NCBI RefSeq assembly: GCF_013870525.1
Contig: NZ_JACBXD010000001.1
Location: 168,057-232,056 of the forward strand
Length of the DNA stretch: 64,000 bases
DNA from: Amycolatopsis pittospori
Lineage (GTDB): Bacteria; Actinomycetota; Actinomycetes; Mycobacteriales; Pseudonocardiaceae
Reading direction: 5' to 3'
Shown: positions 24,627 through 33,770 of the stretch, one piece after another
Layout: each line of letters starts with the position of its first letter
Position numbering within the stretch: position 1 is the stretch's first letter
The notes under the pieces: model-generated
Told to the model about the DNA's origin: nothing
Database searches by the model: none
The model's input: the letters and a program-made list of their open reading frames with translations, nothing else
Program-made: the position numbers and the translations under genes

Positions 24627-25466
24627 ATGGCGAAACAGGAAACCGCGGCCAGCCTCGACAACATCGGGTTCGGGGCGCGTGGTCTCGTACTCGAACACGT
24701 GACGTCGGCGGACGGGACGCGGATCGCCTTCGAGAAGTCCGGGGAAGGACCGCCGGTGATCATCCTCGGCGGCGGGCTCAACGAGAAGGCCATGTTCGCC
24801 GATCTCGCCGAGCTGCTCTCGGAGGATTTCACCGTCTACAACTACGATCGCCGCGGTCGCGGGAACAGCGAGGACAACGGCGGCCTTTCGGGGTACACGA
24901 TCGACCGCGAGGTCGAAGACCTGGCCGCGGTGCTCGAAGCGGCAGGCCCCGACGCGGCGATCTTCGCCAACTGCACCGGGGGCCTGATCGCCATGCGCGC
25001 GGCGGCCGCGGGTGTCCCGATGGGCAAACTCGCGCTGTACGAACCCACCTACGGCGGCCACCAGCTCCCCGAGTCCTATATGGATGATCTGGAGCGGATG
25101 GTCGCCGCGGATCACCGCACCGACGCCGTCGCGCTGTTCCTGCGGGAGAACGTCCGGTTCAGCACGGAAACGATCGAAGGGTTCAAAACCCTTCCCATCT
25201 GGCCGTCGTTCGAGGCGATGGCCCCGACGACGCTGTACGACTCCATCCTCGACGCGAACCACGAGTCGGTTCCCGTGGACCAACTGCCCGGGATCAGGGT
25301 GCCGACCCTGGTCATCGGGGGCCGGGAAAGTCCTTCCTGGCTGATCGACAACTGCCACATCCTCGCCGAAGGGCTCCCCAACGGCCAGTACGTGTGCATG
25401 AACGAGGGGCATCTGTTCAACCAGAAGGCCGGCGCCCCGCTGCTCACCGTGTTCTTCCGTTCCTGA
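24627..25466 (+). CDS. Alpha/beta hydrolase with Cys-type nucleophile elbow (NCTG), copy 2
   Basis: A 279-residue paralogue of the protein at 17244. Shared blocks include KSGEGPPVII, GGGLNEKAMFADLAE, VYNYDRRGRGNS, VEDLAAVLEAAG and the elbow FANCTGGLIAM. The Ser of G-x-S-x-G is again Cys. A GHLFNQ histidine closes the apparent triad. Start is ATG 24627 with GGGAG 7 nt upstream; the adjacent GTG at 24624 is less well spaced. A TAGCGT hexamer at 24588-24593 is a possible -10 box. It leads a plus-strand run with the P450 (37 nt downstream), SDR and another hydrolase. Confidence 0.85.
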   Translation: MAKQETAASLDNIGFGARGLVLEHVTSADGTRIAFEKSGEGPPVIILGGGLNEKAMFADLAELLSEDFTVYNYDRRGRGNSEDNGGLSGYTIDREVEDLAAVLEAAGPDAAIFANCTGGLIAMRAAAAGVPMGKLALYEPTYGGHQLPESYMDDLERMVAADHRTDAVALFLRENVRFSTETIEGFKTLPIWPSFEAMAPTTLYDSILDANHESVPVDQLPGIRVPTLVIGGRESPSWLIDNCHILAEGLPNGQYVCMNEGHLFNQKAGAPLLTVFFRS

Positions 25467-25503
25467 AAGCACAACCCTTTTCGATCGTTGAGGAGAAGAT
25501 CCG

Positions 25504-26745
25504 ATGGAAAGCCGCTGCCCTTACACCCTGGACATCGCGGGAACCGATATTCACGCGGAGCACGCCAACCTCCGCGCGCAGGGGCCGGTCGCCCAGGTCG
25601 AACTGCCCGGTGGGGTGATCGGCTGGTCGGTGACCGGGTACCAGGCGGCTCGCCAGGTCCTGTCCGACAACCGGTTCGCCAAGGACCCGCAGAAGTGGCC
25701 CGCCTACACCAACGGTGAGATCCCCTCGAACTGGCCGCTGGTCGGCTGGCTCCTGATGGACAACATGACCACCAACGACGGCGAAGACCACATGCGGCTG
25801 CGCAAGCTGGTTTCCCGCGGTTTCACCCCGAAGCAGGTCGAACTGACCCGCCCGCTGATCCAGAAGATCGTCGACGACCTGCTCGACGGCCTCTCCTCCG
25901 CCGGCCCCGACGAGGTCATCGACCTCAAGGGCCGGTTCGCCACCCCGCTGCCCGCGCGGGTCATCTGCGACATGTTCGGCGTCCCCGAGTCGGCCCGCGC
26001 GTCCGCGCTGCGCGGCGCCGGCGTCAACGTCACCACGACCACCACCGGTGACGAGGCCGAGGCGAACGTCGAGCTGTGGCACCAGGAACTGACCGAACTC
26101 GCCGAGTTCAAACGTGAACACCCCGGCGACGACCTGACCAGCCTCCTGCTCGCCGCGCGCGAGGAGGACGGCAGCAGGCTCACCGACGAGGAGATGGTCG
26201 GCACCCTGCACCTCATGCTGGGTGCGGGTTCCGAGACCCTGATGAACGCCCTCAGCGCCGCCGTCGTCGCGCTGCTGAGCCAGCCCGAGCAGAAGGAACT
26301 CCTCGACAGCGGCCAGGTCTCCTGGGACGACGTCATCGAGGAGGCGCTGCGGGTCAACGCCCCGGTCGCGCAGCTGCCGCTGCGGTACGCGCTCGAGGAC
26401 GTCGAGGTCGCCGGGGTCACCATCCGCAAGGGCGACCCGGTCCTGATGGGCTTCACCGGCATCGGCCGCGACCCAGAGATCCACGGTGAGACCGCGGGCG
26501 AGTTCGACGCCGCCCGCGCCGACAAGACCCACCTGTCGTTCGGGCACGGTACGCACTTCTGCCTCGGCGCGCCGCTGGCGCGGCTGGAGCTGCGGATCGC
26601 GCTTCCGGCGCTGTTCGCCCGCTACCCGGACCTGAAGCTGGCTGTCGGCGTCGACGAGCTCGAGGGCCAGGGGACGTTCATCATGAACGGCCACAAGGAG
26701 GTCCCGGTGACGCTGGGCGAGCCGGTGATCGCCGCGACCGTCTAA
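25504..26745 (+). CDS. Cytochrome P450 (actinobacterial secondary-metabolism type)
   Basis: A 413-residue soluble P450. The I-helix has GAGSET, the K-helix EEALR, and the haem loop FGHGTHFCLGAPLAR carries Cys353. The N-terminal CPYTLDIAGTDIHAEHANLRAQGP segment resembles enzymes of the CYP105/107/113 area. It hydroxylates or oxidatively couples a pathway intermediate, with electrons from a separate ferredoxin and reductase. A terminator-like hairpin follows the stop. Confidence 0.93.
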   Translation: MESRCPYTLDIAGTDIHAEHANLRAQGPVAQVELPGGVIGWSVTGYQAARQVLSDNRFAKDPQKWPAYTNGEIPSNWPLVGWLLMDNMTTNDGEDHMRLRKLVSRGFTPKQVELTRPLIQKIVDDLLDGLSSAGPDEVIDLKGRFATPLPARVICDMFGVPESARASALRGAGVNVTTTTTGDEAEANVELWHQELTELAEFKREHPGDDLTSLLLAAREEDGSRLTDEEMVGTLHLMLGAGSETLMNALSAAVVALLSQPEQKELLDSGQVSWDDVIEEALRVNAPVAQLPLRYALEDVEVAGVTIRKGDPVLMGFTGIGRDPEIHGETAGEFDAARADKTHLSFGHGTHFCLGAPLARLELRIALPALFARYPDLKLAVGVDELEGQGTFIMNGHKEVPVTLGEPVIAATV

Positions 26746-26766
26746 GTCCACTTCGGACATTCACCC

Positions 26767-26800
26767 TGAAGACCTGCTGGTGTTCCAGCAGGTCTTCAGG
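26767..26800 (+). terminator. Terminator after the P450 gene
   Basis: CTGAAGACCTGCTGG and CCAGCAGGTCTTCAG pair perfectly around a 4-nt loop, followed by GCTTTTCC. It separates the P450 transcript from the SDR gene 92 nt further on. Confidence 0.85.
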
Positions 26801-26891
26801 CTTTTCCGGGCAGTCGGGAGGAAGCCCGGGGCCGTCGCCGCGACGTAATTTTGAGTTCTCTCGCGGTGGCGTCCCTACCTTGGAGTCCAAC

Positions 26892-27677
26892 ATGACCGAA
26901 TCACTCTCCCCGCACGACGCACCCCTGGCCGTGGTCACCGGAGCGTCGTCGGGCATCGGCGCGGAGTTCACGCGCGTGCTGCGGGCCCGCGGCTACCGCG
27001 TGCTGGCCGTCGCCCGCCGCGCCGACCGGCTCGCCGAACTGGCGAAGGGTTCCGACGGCTTCATCGTCCCCGAAGTCCGCGACGTCACCTCCGACGGCGC
27101 GGCCGAGGCGATCCTCGGGCGAGCCGAAGAACTCGGCGGCGCCGACCTCATCGTCTGCAACGCCGGCCGCGGCTCACGTGGCCGTTTCCACGAGTCCGAC
27201 CCGGACGACGCGCTCGGCATGATCCAGCTCAACGTGACGGCGAACGTGAACCTCGTCGCGCAGGCCGTCCCCAAGATGGTCGCGCGCGGCTCGGGCGGCA
27301 TCATCGTCGTGGCGTCGAACCTGGGCTTCTTCGCGACCCCGAACATGGCCGTCTACGGCGCCACCAAGGCCTTCCTGCTGTCCTTCACCGAGTCGCTGTC
27401 GGCCGAACTCGACGGCACCGGCGTCCGGGCCATGGCGCTGTGCCCCGGGGCGACCTCGACCGAGTTCGGCGACGTCGCCGGACTGGGCGACACGGTCGAG
27501 AAGACACCCGGCTTCACCACCGCGGAAGAGGTCGTCCGCGGCGGCCTGAAGGCCTGGGACGCCGGCCGCACGATCACCGTGCCCGGAACCATCGCGCGCC
27601 TGCTCACGGCGTTCCTGGCGTTCTCGCCGCGGGCCGTTTCGCGCCGGATCATGGGCAAGATCTTCACCGCGGGCTGA
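26892..27677 (+). CDS. Short-chain dehydrogenase/reductase
   Basis: A 261-residue classical SDR. The cofactor motif TGASSGIG is at about 16-23, the NAG motif in CNAGRGS near 92, the catalytic Ser region VASNLGFF, and YGATK (Y-x-x-x-K) at about 156-160. It interconverts an alcohol and a ketone with NAD(P)H. The C-terminal basic, hydrophobic tail (AFLAFSPRAVSRRIMGK) could contact membrane. Start is ATG 26892 with TTGGAG 7 nt upstream. Confidence 0.9.
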   Translation: MTESLSPHDAPLAVVTGASSGIGAEFTRVLRARGYRVLAVARRADRLAELAKGSDGFIVPEVRDVTSDGAAEAILGRAEELGGADLIVCNAGRGSRGRFHESDPDDALGMIQLNVTANVNLVAQAVPKMVARGSGGIIVVASNLGFFATPNMAVYGATKAFLLSFTESLSAELDGTGVRAMALCPGATSTEFGDVAGLGDTVEKTPGFTTAEEVVRGGLKAWDAGRTITVPGTIARLLTAFLAFSPRAVSRRIMGKIFTAG

Positions 27678-27793
27678 CCACTATCGGGTGAATGTCCGAA
27701 ATCGCCGGGCGCGAGCGATGAGTTCGCGCCCGGCCGGGAGTCCAACCCTTGACGCCACCCGACAGGCGGGAAGATCAAGGAAGGACGATCGAG

Positions 27794-28624
27794 ATGACCA
27801 GCACGAACGAGATCAACGTCCCCGGCGGCCGGCTGCGCTACGAAGTCCGCGGCGACGGACCGCTGCTGCTGGCCATGGGCTCACCGATGGCCGCGGACGC
27901 CTTCGCGCCGCTGGCCGACGCGCTGGCCGACCGGTTCACCGTGGTGACCCACGACCCCCGGGGTATCTCGGGGAGCAAGCTGGACGACCCGAACCAGGAT
28001 TCGACCCCGGAGATGCGCGCCGAGGACGTCATCGCGATCCTGGACGCGCTGGGCGCCGAGACGGCCGACGTGTTCGGCTCCAGCGGCGGCGCGATGACCA
28101 CGCTCGCGCTGGCCGCGCGGCACCCCGGCCGGATCAGGACCGTCGTCGCGCACGAGCCGCCGACGCTGAACCTGCTGCCCGACTCGGCGGAACGGCACGC
28201 CGAGGTCGACGAGATCGTGAAGGCCTTCGAGACCGACGGCCTCGAAGCCGCCTGGCGGATGTTCCTGGGCACGTCCGGCTACGAGGAGGACGAGGCCGGC
28301 CCGCCGCCGAGCGACTCGCCCGAGCAGGACCAGGAGGACGGGCGACGCTTCTTCGTCCACGAGCTTCGCGAGACCACGCGCTACAGCCCGGACCTCGACG
28401 CGCTGCGCGACGGGCCGTTCCGGGTCGTCGTCGGCCTCGGCGCCGACTCCGGCGGCCTGCTCACACGGCGGACCTGCTCGGCGCTGGCCGACGAACTCGG
28501 CGTCCCGGTGGTCGAATTCCCCGGTGACCACGGCGGGTTCATCTGGGACCCGGAAGGCTTCGCCAAACTGCTGGGCGACATCGTCACGACGGCGGACGCG
28601 CGGGTGCCGCTCGCGCGGGTCTGA
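27794..28624 (+). CDS. Alpha/beta hydrolase with canonical Ser elbow
   Basis: A 276-residue hydrolase. Unlike the two NCTG paralogues it has a normal elbow, GSSGGA (about 96-101) in DVFGSSGGAMTTLALAA, plus HDPRGISGS after strand 4 and a C-terminal GDHGGF histidine. It resembles small-molecule esterases and epoxide-hydrolase-like proteins. Start ATG 27794 behind GGAAGG; last gene of the plus-strand run beginning at 24627. Confidence 0.87.
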   Translation: MTSTNEINVPGGRLRYEVRGDGPLLLAMGSPMAADAFAPLADALADRFTVVTHDPRGISGSKLDDPNQDSTPEMRAEDVIAILDALGAETADVFGSSGGAMTTLALAARHPGRIRTVVAHEPPTLNLLPDSAERHAEVDEIVKAFETDGLEAAWRMFLGTSGYEEDEAGPPPSDSPEQDQEDGRRFFVHELRETTRYSPDLDALRDGPFRVVVGLGADSGGLLTRRTCSALADELGVPVVEFPGDHGGFIWDPEGFAKLLGDIVTTADARVPLARV

Positions 28625-28743
28625 TCCGGGCTCTGATCCGGGTTTGACCCGGGTCTGCTCCAGGTCTGGTCCGGGCGCGGAAGGGCCGGGAGCGCCACCC
28701 CTCGGGGCACTCCCGGCCCGGCTCGTCCCAGCGCGAAGACGAT

Positions 28744-28794
28744 GTTGCGAAAGCCACTTTCGCAACGTTGAAGGTTGCGAAAGTGGCTTTCGCA
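28744..28794. repeat. Intergenic inverted repeat, family A, copy 3
   Basis: GTTGCGAAAGCCACTTTCGC, linker AACGTTGAAGGTT, GCGAAAGTGGCTTTCGCA. It lies in the 203-nt gap between convergent genes (28625-28827), which also carries four near-tandem GGTCTG/GGTTTG-rich units at 28621-28670. Confidence 0.85.
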
Positions 28795-28827
28795 TCGCCC
28801 GGCCTGGGACCGGGCACCGAGAGGGAC

Positions 28828-30105
28828 TCAGTAGTTGACGGTGGCGGCGATTTCGGCGGCCGCCAGCAGCTCACGCGAGATCCGGTCCGCCTCTTCCGCG
28901 CTGAGGATCAGCGGCGGCGCGAGCACCACGTTCTTGCCGGTGCGCCGGACCAGGACACCGTTGTCCCGCATCAGTTTCCGGACGTGCGCGGCCCGCCGGG
29001 ACCGGTCCATCTCGACGGCGATCATCAGACCGCGGCCGCGGATCTCGGTCACGCGGTCCAGCTCCCCCACCGGTTCCAGCGCGGCCAGCAGCTGGTCGCC
29101 GCGGGCCTGGACGTTCGCGAGGATCTGTTCCTTTTCGATGTGGTCGATGACCGCGAGCCCGGCGGCGCACGCGGTGGCATGCCCGGAATGGGTGTGCCCG
29201 TGGACGAACCCGGCCATCTTCTTGTTGCTGTCGAAGACTTCGAAGACGTGCTGGGTGGTGGTGACCGCGCCGAGCGAGATGTACCCGGCCGCCAAACCCT
29301 TGCTGGTGGCCAGGATGTCCGGCTGCACGCCGGCGTGCTGGTACCCGAACATCAACCCGGTACGGCCGAAGCCGGTCGTCACCTCGTCGAGGACGAGCAG
29401 GATCCCGTGCTCGTCGCAGAGTTCCCGGACGCCACGCAGATAGTCCTCCGGCATGACGTAGGCGCCACGCGACTGCACGGGCTCGACGAGGACGGCCGCG
29501 GTGCGCTCGCCGTAGCCGTCGAGGAAGTCCCGCAGCGCGCCGATTCCCTCTTCCGGGCCGGGGATGGAGACGAAGCCGTTGGGCGTCAGTTCGTCGGCGA
29601 TCGGTGACGGCGCCCCGGCGGTCGCGGCGCCGGCCATGGTGGCGCCGTGGTAGCCGTTGTGCAGCGAGACGATCAGCCCGCGGTCGGGCGAGCCGAGGAC
29701 GGCCTGATAGAAACGCGCGATCCGGATCGCGGCCTCCATCGCCTCGGAACCGCTGTTGCAGAAGAAGGTCCGGGTCAGCGCCGGGCCGGCGAGTTCGCCG
29801 ATCCGTTGCGCCAGGCGGATCGCCGGGATGTTGGCGCCCTCGCCCATGTCGTAGGTCATCAGCTTCGCCACCTGCGCGGAGATCGCGTCCACAACGGGCT
29901 GGCAGGCGTAGCCCAGCGTCGCGTTGAAGCCGGAGGACTTCGCGTCGAGGTAGGTGCGGCCGTCGGCGTCGGTGACCTCGCAGCCCTTGCCGGACACCGC
30001 GACCAGCGTGTCCGGACTGACCCGGCTCGGCGACCAGGGGTGCCACAGGTACTCGGCGTCGACGGCGAGCAGTTCGGCCTGCCCCTCGGTCACTGCTTCG
30101 GTCAT
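28828..30105 (-). CDS. Class III PLP aminotransferase (BioA-like)
   Basis: A 425-residue fold-type I aminotransferase. LWHPWSPS near residue 20 and NSGSEAMEAAIRIAR (about 116-130) are typical of the BioA/DAPA group; LLVLDEVTTGFGRTG holds the cofactor Asp and ILATSKGLAAGYISLG the Schiff-base Lys. It is the third gene of a minus-strand operon after the reductase and P450 (16 nt gap). No other biotin genes are present, so it is more likely a pathway amination enzyme than BioA itself. Confidence 0.9.
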   Translation of the reverse strand: MTEAVTEGQAELLAVDAEYLWHPWSPSRVSPDTLVAVSGKGCEVTDADGRTYLDAKSSGFNATLGYACQPVVDAISAQVAKLMTYDMGEGANIPAIRLAQRIGELAGPALTRTFFCNSGSEAMEAAIRIARFYQAVLGSPDRGLIVSLHNGYHGATMAGAATAGAPSPIADELTPNGFVSIPGPEEGIGALRDFLDGYGERTAAVLVEPVQSRGAYVMPEDYLRGVRELCDEHGILLVLDEVTTGFGRTGLMFGYQHAGVQPDILATSKGLAAGYISLGAVTTTQHVFEVFDSNKKMAGFVHGHTHSGHATACAAGLAVIDHIEKEQILANVQARGDQLLAALEPVGELDRVTEIRGRGLMIAVEMDRSRRAAHVRKLMRDNGVLVRRTGKNVVLAPPLILSAEEADRISRELLAAAEIAATVNY

Positions 30106-30121
30106 TCCGCGCTGCCTTTCA

Positions 30122-31339
30122 CTAGTGGGCGAGCCGGGCGCGCACCGGGATGGAATGCCAGGCCCGCAGGGTGTTGTTGAGGCGTCGCTCCCCGGGAGCG
30201 GCCAGTTCCAGCGTCTCCACGCGTTCCGCGAGCGCGGTGATGAGGCATTCGGCTTCGAGCCTCGCCAGGTTCTGCCCGACGCATTGGTGCAGCCCGAACC
30301 CGAAACCCACGTGCCCGGACGGGTCGCGGGACAGGTCGAACTTCTCCGGATCGGTCCAACGCCGGGGATCCCGGTTGGCCGCGCCCAGGAACATCAGCAC
30401 CTTCGCGCCGTCCGGCACGATGTGGTCGCCGACTCCGACGTCGCCCACCGCGGTACGGAAGAACGTCTGCACCGGCGACGCCCAGCGCACGGCCTCGTCG
30501 AACGCGATCCGCGCCAGCGACGGCTCGGCGCGGAGGCGTCGCCACTGCTCGGGATGTGTGACGAGCGCGTGCATGACCGCGGCGAGCGCGTGCACGGTGG
30601 TGTTGAACCCGGCCGCGAACAGCGACCGCACGACGCCCGGCGCCTGCTCGTGGGTGATCTCGCCACGGTCTGCGGCCGCCCAGATCTGCCCGCCGAGGCC
30701 GTCTTCGGTGAGTTTGTCGCGCTGGCAGTGCTCCATGACCCACGTCGTCAGGAACTTCGCGTGGGGCGCGCCGGCCGCGACGAGTTCGTTGCGCGGGCCG
30801 AACGCGTTGAGCAGGAAGTCACTGAAGGGCAGCAGGTTCTCGCGTCCCTCTTCGGGCAGCCCGAGCGCGTCGCCGACGGCGCGCGGCGGGAACTTCTCCG
30901 CGATCGCCGTCACGGCGTCGAACTCGACCGTGCTGCCCGGAGGGGCGTCGAGGACCTTGCCGATCATCTTGTGCGCCTTCGCCATCCACTCGGCGCGGAG
31001 CCTGCGCTGCGCCCGAGGTCCGAGCAGATTCGCGAGTACCCGTCGTGGTGCGTCGTGGTGCGGCGGATCGGCCTCGACGACGATGCTCAGCTGACGCCAG
31101 GGCTTTTCGGTCCGGAAGTTCGACAGGCCGACCCCCGCGCCGGACTGGAAGCCTTGCCAGTTGCGCAAAGCGGCGTACACCGAGTCGTACTGGGCGACGG
31201 CGTAGATGTCGTGCGCGCTCAGGTACGAGAGCGGCCCGGCGTCGAGCAGCGCGTGCTCGAGCGGGTACGGATCCGTCAGCACCTCGGTGCCGAACGGGTC
31301 GATGTCGATGACGGGCGGCGACAGCCTGCTGGCGGTCAT
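30122..31339 (-). CDS. Cytochrome P450, aromatic-acid type, next to a PDR reductase
   Basis: A 405-residue P450. The I-helix carries AAGFNTT, the K-helix DEAVRW, and the haem loop FGFGLHQCVGQNLAR places the thiolate at Cys353. The sequence style (PPHHDAPRRVL, FPPRAVGDALGLP) recalls aromatic-acid hydroxylases/demethylases of the CYP199 type and NcsB3-like naphthoate hydroxylases. The gene lies 17 nt after a phthalate-dioxygenase-type reductase, its probable electron donor. Start is ATG 31339 with GGAGG 8 nt upstream. Confidence 0.92.
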   Translation of the reverse strand: MTASRLSPPVIDIDPFGTEVLTDPYPLEHALLDAGPLSYLSAHDIYAVAQYDSVYAALRNWQGFQSGAGVGLSNFRTEKPWRQLSIVVEADPPHHDAPRRVLANLLGPRAQRRLRAEWMAKAHKMIGKVLDAPPGSTVEFDAVTAIAEKFPPRAVGDALGLPEEGRENLLPFSDFLLNAFGPRNELVAAGAPHAKFLTTWVMEHCQRDKLTEDGLGGQIWAAADRGEITHEQAPGVVRSLFAAGFNTTVHALAAVMHALVTHPEQWRRLRAEPSLARIAFDEAVRWASPVQTFFRTAVGDVGVGDHIVPDGAKVLMFLGAANRDPRRWTDPEKFDLSRDPSGHVGFGFGLHQCVGQNLARLEAECLITALAERVETLELAAPGERRLNNTLRAWHSIPVRARLAH

Positions 31340-31356
31340 GATCACGGCCTCCGGTG

Positions 31357-32319
31357 CTACAGGTCCAGTACGAGCCGGTCGGTGCACGAACGTGAGACGC
31401 ACGGGAACATGCAGTCCCCGGCCGCGCGGTCCTCGGCGGTGAGCAGCGCGTCGCGGTGGTCGACGACGCCGTCGAGGACCGTGGTCTCGCAGGTACCGCA
31501 GACACCCTCCATACAGGACGAAAGAAGATCGACGCCGACCGTGCGCATCGCGTCGATGACGGTCATGTCCTGGGTGACCGTGACCGTCGCGCCCCGGCGG
31601 GCCAGCACGATGTCGAACGGCTCGTCGCGCACCGGGGCGCCCTGCTCCGGCGCCGAGAACCGTTCGGTCCACAGGGTCGACGCGGGCCAAGGGGCGCAGA
31701 CGTTTTCGACCGCGTCGAGGAGGCCGGGCGGGCCGCAGCAGTAGACGCGCAGGCCGTCACGGACTTCGCCCAGCGCGGCCTTCAGATCCGGCCGTCCCTC
31801 TTCGTCCTCGGGCACGATGCGGACTTTTTCGCCGTACCCGGTGAGTTCGTCGAGGAACGCCATCGAGTTCTTCGTCCGGCCGCCGTAGAGCAGGTTCCAG
31901 TCCGCACCGGTGAGTTCCGCCTGGTGGATCATGGGCAGCAACGGAGTGATCCCGATCCCGCCCGCGATGAAGAGGTAGTTCTTCGAGGGCACCAAAGGGA
32001 AGTTGTTGCGGGGACGGCTGACTCCGACGGTGTCACCGGCTTTGAGCTGTTCGTGCACATAGGCGGATCCACCGCGGCCTTCGGGCTCGCGCAAGACTCC
32101 GACGCGGTATTCGTGGGCGTTCCAGCGATCCCCGCACAGGGAGTACTGCCGGGTCAGCCCGCCGGGCAACACCAGGTCGATATGCGAACCGGGTGTCCAA
32201 TCGGGCAGGCGCGCGCCGTCGGCGGCCTTGAGGACCAGGGAGACGACCCCCTCGGCGACGACGTCCTTGGCCGCGACGCGCAACGTCGTCTGCACCTGCG
32301 CCGCTCCGGCGTCCTGCAT
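31357..32319 (-). CDS. PDR/VanB-type ferredoxin reductase (FMN, NAD, 2Fe-2S)
   Basis: A 320-residue single-chain reductase. It has a flavin domain with RQYSLCGD (about 55-62), an NAD domain starting IAGGIGITPLLPM and ending YCCGPPGLLDAV, and a C-terminal plant-type 2Fe-2S domain with CMEGVCGTCETTVLDG plus the distal Cys in DCMFPC. It transfers electrons from NAD(P)H to an oxygenase, here most likely the adjacent P450 (17 nt downstream). Start ATG 32319 after GGAGGG. Confidence 0.93.
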   Translation of the reverse strand: MQDAGAAQVQTTLRVAAKDVVAEGVVSLVLKAADGARLPDWTPGSHIDLVLPGGLTRQYSLCGDRWNAHEYRVGVLREPEGRGGSAYVHEQLKAGDTVGVSRPRNNFPLVPSKNYLFIAGGIGITPLLPMIHQAELTGADWNLLYGGRTKNSMAFLDELTGYGEKVRIVPEDEEGRPDLKAALGEVRDGLRVYCCGPPGLLDAVENVCAPWPASTLWTERFSAPEQGAPVRDEPFDIVLARRGATVTVTQDMTVIDAMRTVGVDLLSSCMEGVCGTCETTVLDGVVDHRDALLTAEDRAAGDCMFPCVSRSCTDRLVLDL

Positions 32320-32487
32320 CGTGACCCGCCCTCCGCTCGGTTCGTGTTCTCCACGGTTCCACGGCGGGCGAAGGTGTACGTCTCCCTGAATGCTCGGTCC
32401 TCCGCGGGCGCTGAGCAATCGGGAATATTGTTTCCGGGGGTGCGCGGGGCAGACCATCGGGTGTCTACGTCGATCCCTGGAGGACGC

Positions 32488-33051
32488 ATGTCGCATATCA
32501 CGGTGGATCCCACCAAGCCCGGAATCATCGGCCTGTTCGCTTTCCGCCCTGAGACCGCGAAACCGCTCGGCGAACTGGTCGAGACCCTGCTGCGCGGCCC
32601 GAGCTCGCTGACCACCGGCGAGCGTGAGCTGATCGGCGCCGTCGTGTCCAAGGAGAACGACTGCTACTTCTGCGCCGAGGCGCACGGCGCGTTCTCCGCC
32701 GCGCAGATCGAAGGCGGCGCCGCCACCGTCGACTCGGCCAAGCAGGACATCGACACCGCGCCGATCTCGGACAAGCTGCGCGCGCTGCTGAAGATCGCCC
32801 TCGCCGCCCGCGAGAGCGGCCACTCGGTGACCACCGCCCTGGTCGACAACGCCAAGGCCGCGGGCGCCTCCGAGGGCGACATCCACGACACCGTGCTGAT
32901 CTCCTCGCTGTTCTCGCTGTTCAACCGCTACGTCGACGGGCTCGCCACCGACGCCCCCGACCAGCCCGAGTGGTACGCCGGTGCCGCCCAGGCCCTGGTC
33001 GCCGGCGGGTACGCCGCGATCTCGGGCGCCGCTCAGGCCCAGGCCGCCTGA
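32488..33051 (+). CDS. AhpD-like / carboxymuconolactone decarboxylase-family protein
   Basis: A 187-residue all-helical protein of the AhpD/CMD superfamily. The CxxC site with its His partner is NDCYFCAEAHGAF (about 57-69), as in peroxidase-related and AhpD enzymes. A repeated helical hairpin follows, and the C-terminus ends in an Ala-rich tail. Start ATG 32488 has GGAGGA 3-4 nt upstream. It is divergent from the P450/reductase operon and could manage peroxide from oxygenase turnover; this is inference. Confidence 0.85.
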   Translation: MSHITVDPTKPGIIGLFAFRPETAKPLGELVETLLRGPSSLTTGERELIGAVVSKENDCYFCAEAHGAFSAAQIEGGAATVDSAKQDIDTAPISDKLRALLKIALAARESGHSVTTALVDNAKAAGASEGDIHDTVLISSLFSLFNRYVDGLATDAPDQPEWYAGAAQALVAGGYAAISGAAQAQAA

Positions 33052-33064
33052 CCTCGTTCACCGG

Positions 33065-33106
33065 GCAGGGATACGACGACGCCGTCGTATCCCTGCTTTC
33101 TTTTTT
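33065..33106 (+). terminator. Intrinsic terminator after the AhpD-like gene
   Basis: GCAGGGATACGACG and CGTCGTATCCCTGC pair around a tiny loop, followed by TTTCTTTTTT (33097-33106). It is one of the few canonical U-tract terminators in this window. Confidence 0.95.
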
Positions 33107-33181
33107 CGCGGGAGTCGTCGGATCGCGCCGGGCGCGTTCGTGGTCAGGGTGAGGACCCGATACGAACCCGAGGAGCGCGCC

Positions 33182-33751
33182 ATGACCGCCACCTACACCT
33201 TCGACATCTTCTGCAGCCTCGACGGCTTCGGCTCCCACAAGGGCGACTGGGGCGGCTACTGGGGCAAACAGGGCCCTGAGCTGCTCGAACGACGCCTCTC
33301 GCTGTTCGCCGAGAAGCAGCGGATGGTCTTCGGGGCGACCACGTACCGGGACAACGTCGAGATGCTGACGTCGTACGCCGGGCCGTTCGATCCCTGGGTC
33401 GGACGTATGAAGAGCCTCCCGGCGACGGTCGTGTCGAACACCCTGCGGGAGCCGCTGGACTGGCCGGACACGACCATCGTGAGCGGCGACGCCGTCGACG
33501 CCATCGCCCGGCTCAAGGAAGAGTCCGACGTGCCGCTGCGCTCGCACGGCAGCCTGACGCTGAACCGTGCGCTGATGGCGGCCGGCCTCGTCGACCGCGT
33601 CCAGGTGACGCTGTTCCCGGTGCTCACCGGCCGGACGGGACTGCGCCCGATCTTCCAGGACGCGGCCGACTTCGACCTCGACCTGCTCGAAAACCGGACG
33701 CTGGACGGCGGCACCCTGGAACTCATCTACCGCCCGACCCTGCACGACTGA
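33182..33751 (+). CDS. Dihydrofolate reductase/RibD C-terminal-fold protein
   Basis: A 189-residue protein of the bacterial RibD-C (DHFR-like) family. Landmarks are the N-terminal strand TFDIFCSLDGFGS, MVFGATTYRDNVEM, the LRSHGSLTLNRALM nucleotide loop and VTLFPVLTGRTGLRPIF. Family members reduce pterin or pyrimidine rings with NADPH, but many are of unknown function. The start follows GAGGAGCGCGCC. Confidence 0.85.
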   Translation: MTATYTFDIFCSLDGFGSHKGDWGGYWGKQGPELLERRLSLFAEKQRMVFGATTYRDNVEMLTSYAGPFDPWVGRMKSLPATVVSNTLREPLDWPDTTIVSGDAVDAIARLKEESDVPLRSHGSLTLNRALMAAGLVDRVQVTLFPVLTGRTGLRPIFQDAADFDLDLLENRTLDGGTLELIYRPTLHD

Positions 33752-33770
33752 GAACGCGCCGGTCCAGTTG

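Noticed and set aside
9106..28794. Possible CRISPR array from the repeated GAAAGCCACTTTC units
   Set aside because: Copies are single, thousands of bases apart, internally palindromic and not separated by regular spacers.
28828..30105. Assignment of the aminotransferase as BioA of biotin synthesis
   Set aside because: No bioD, bioF or bioB gene is present and it is embedded in a P450/reductase operon.
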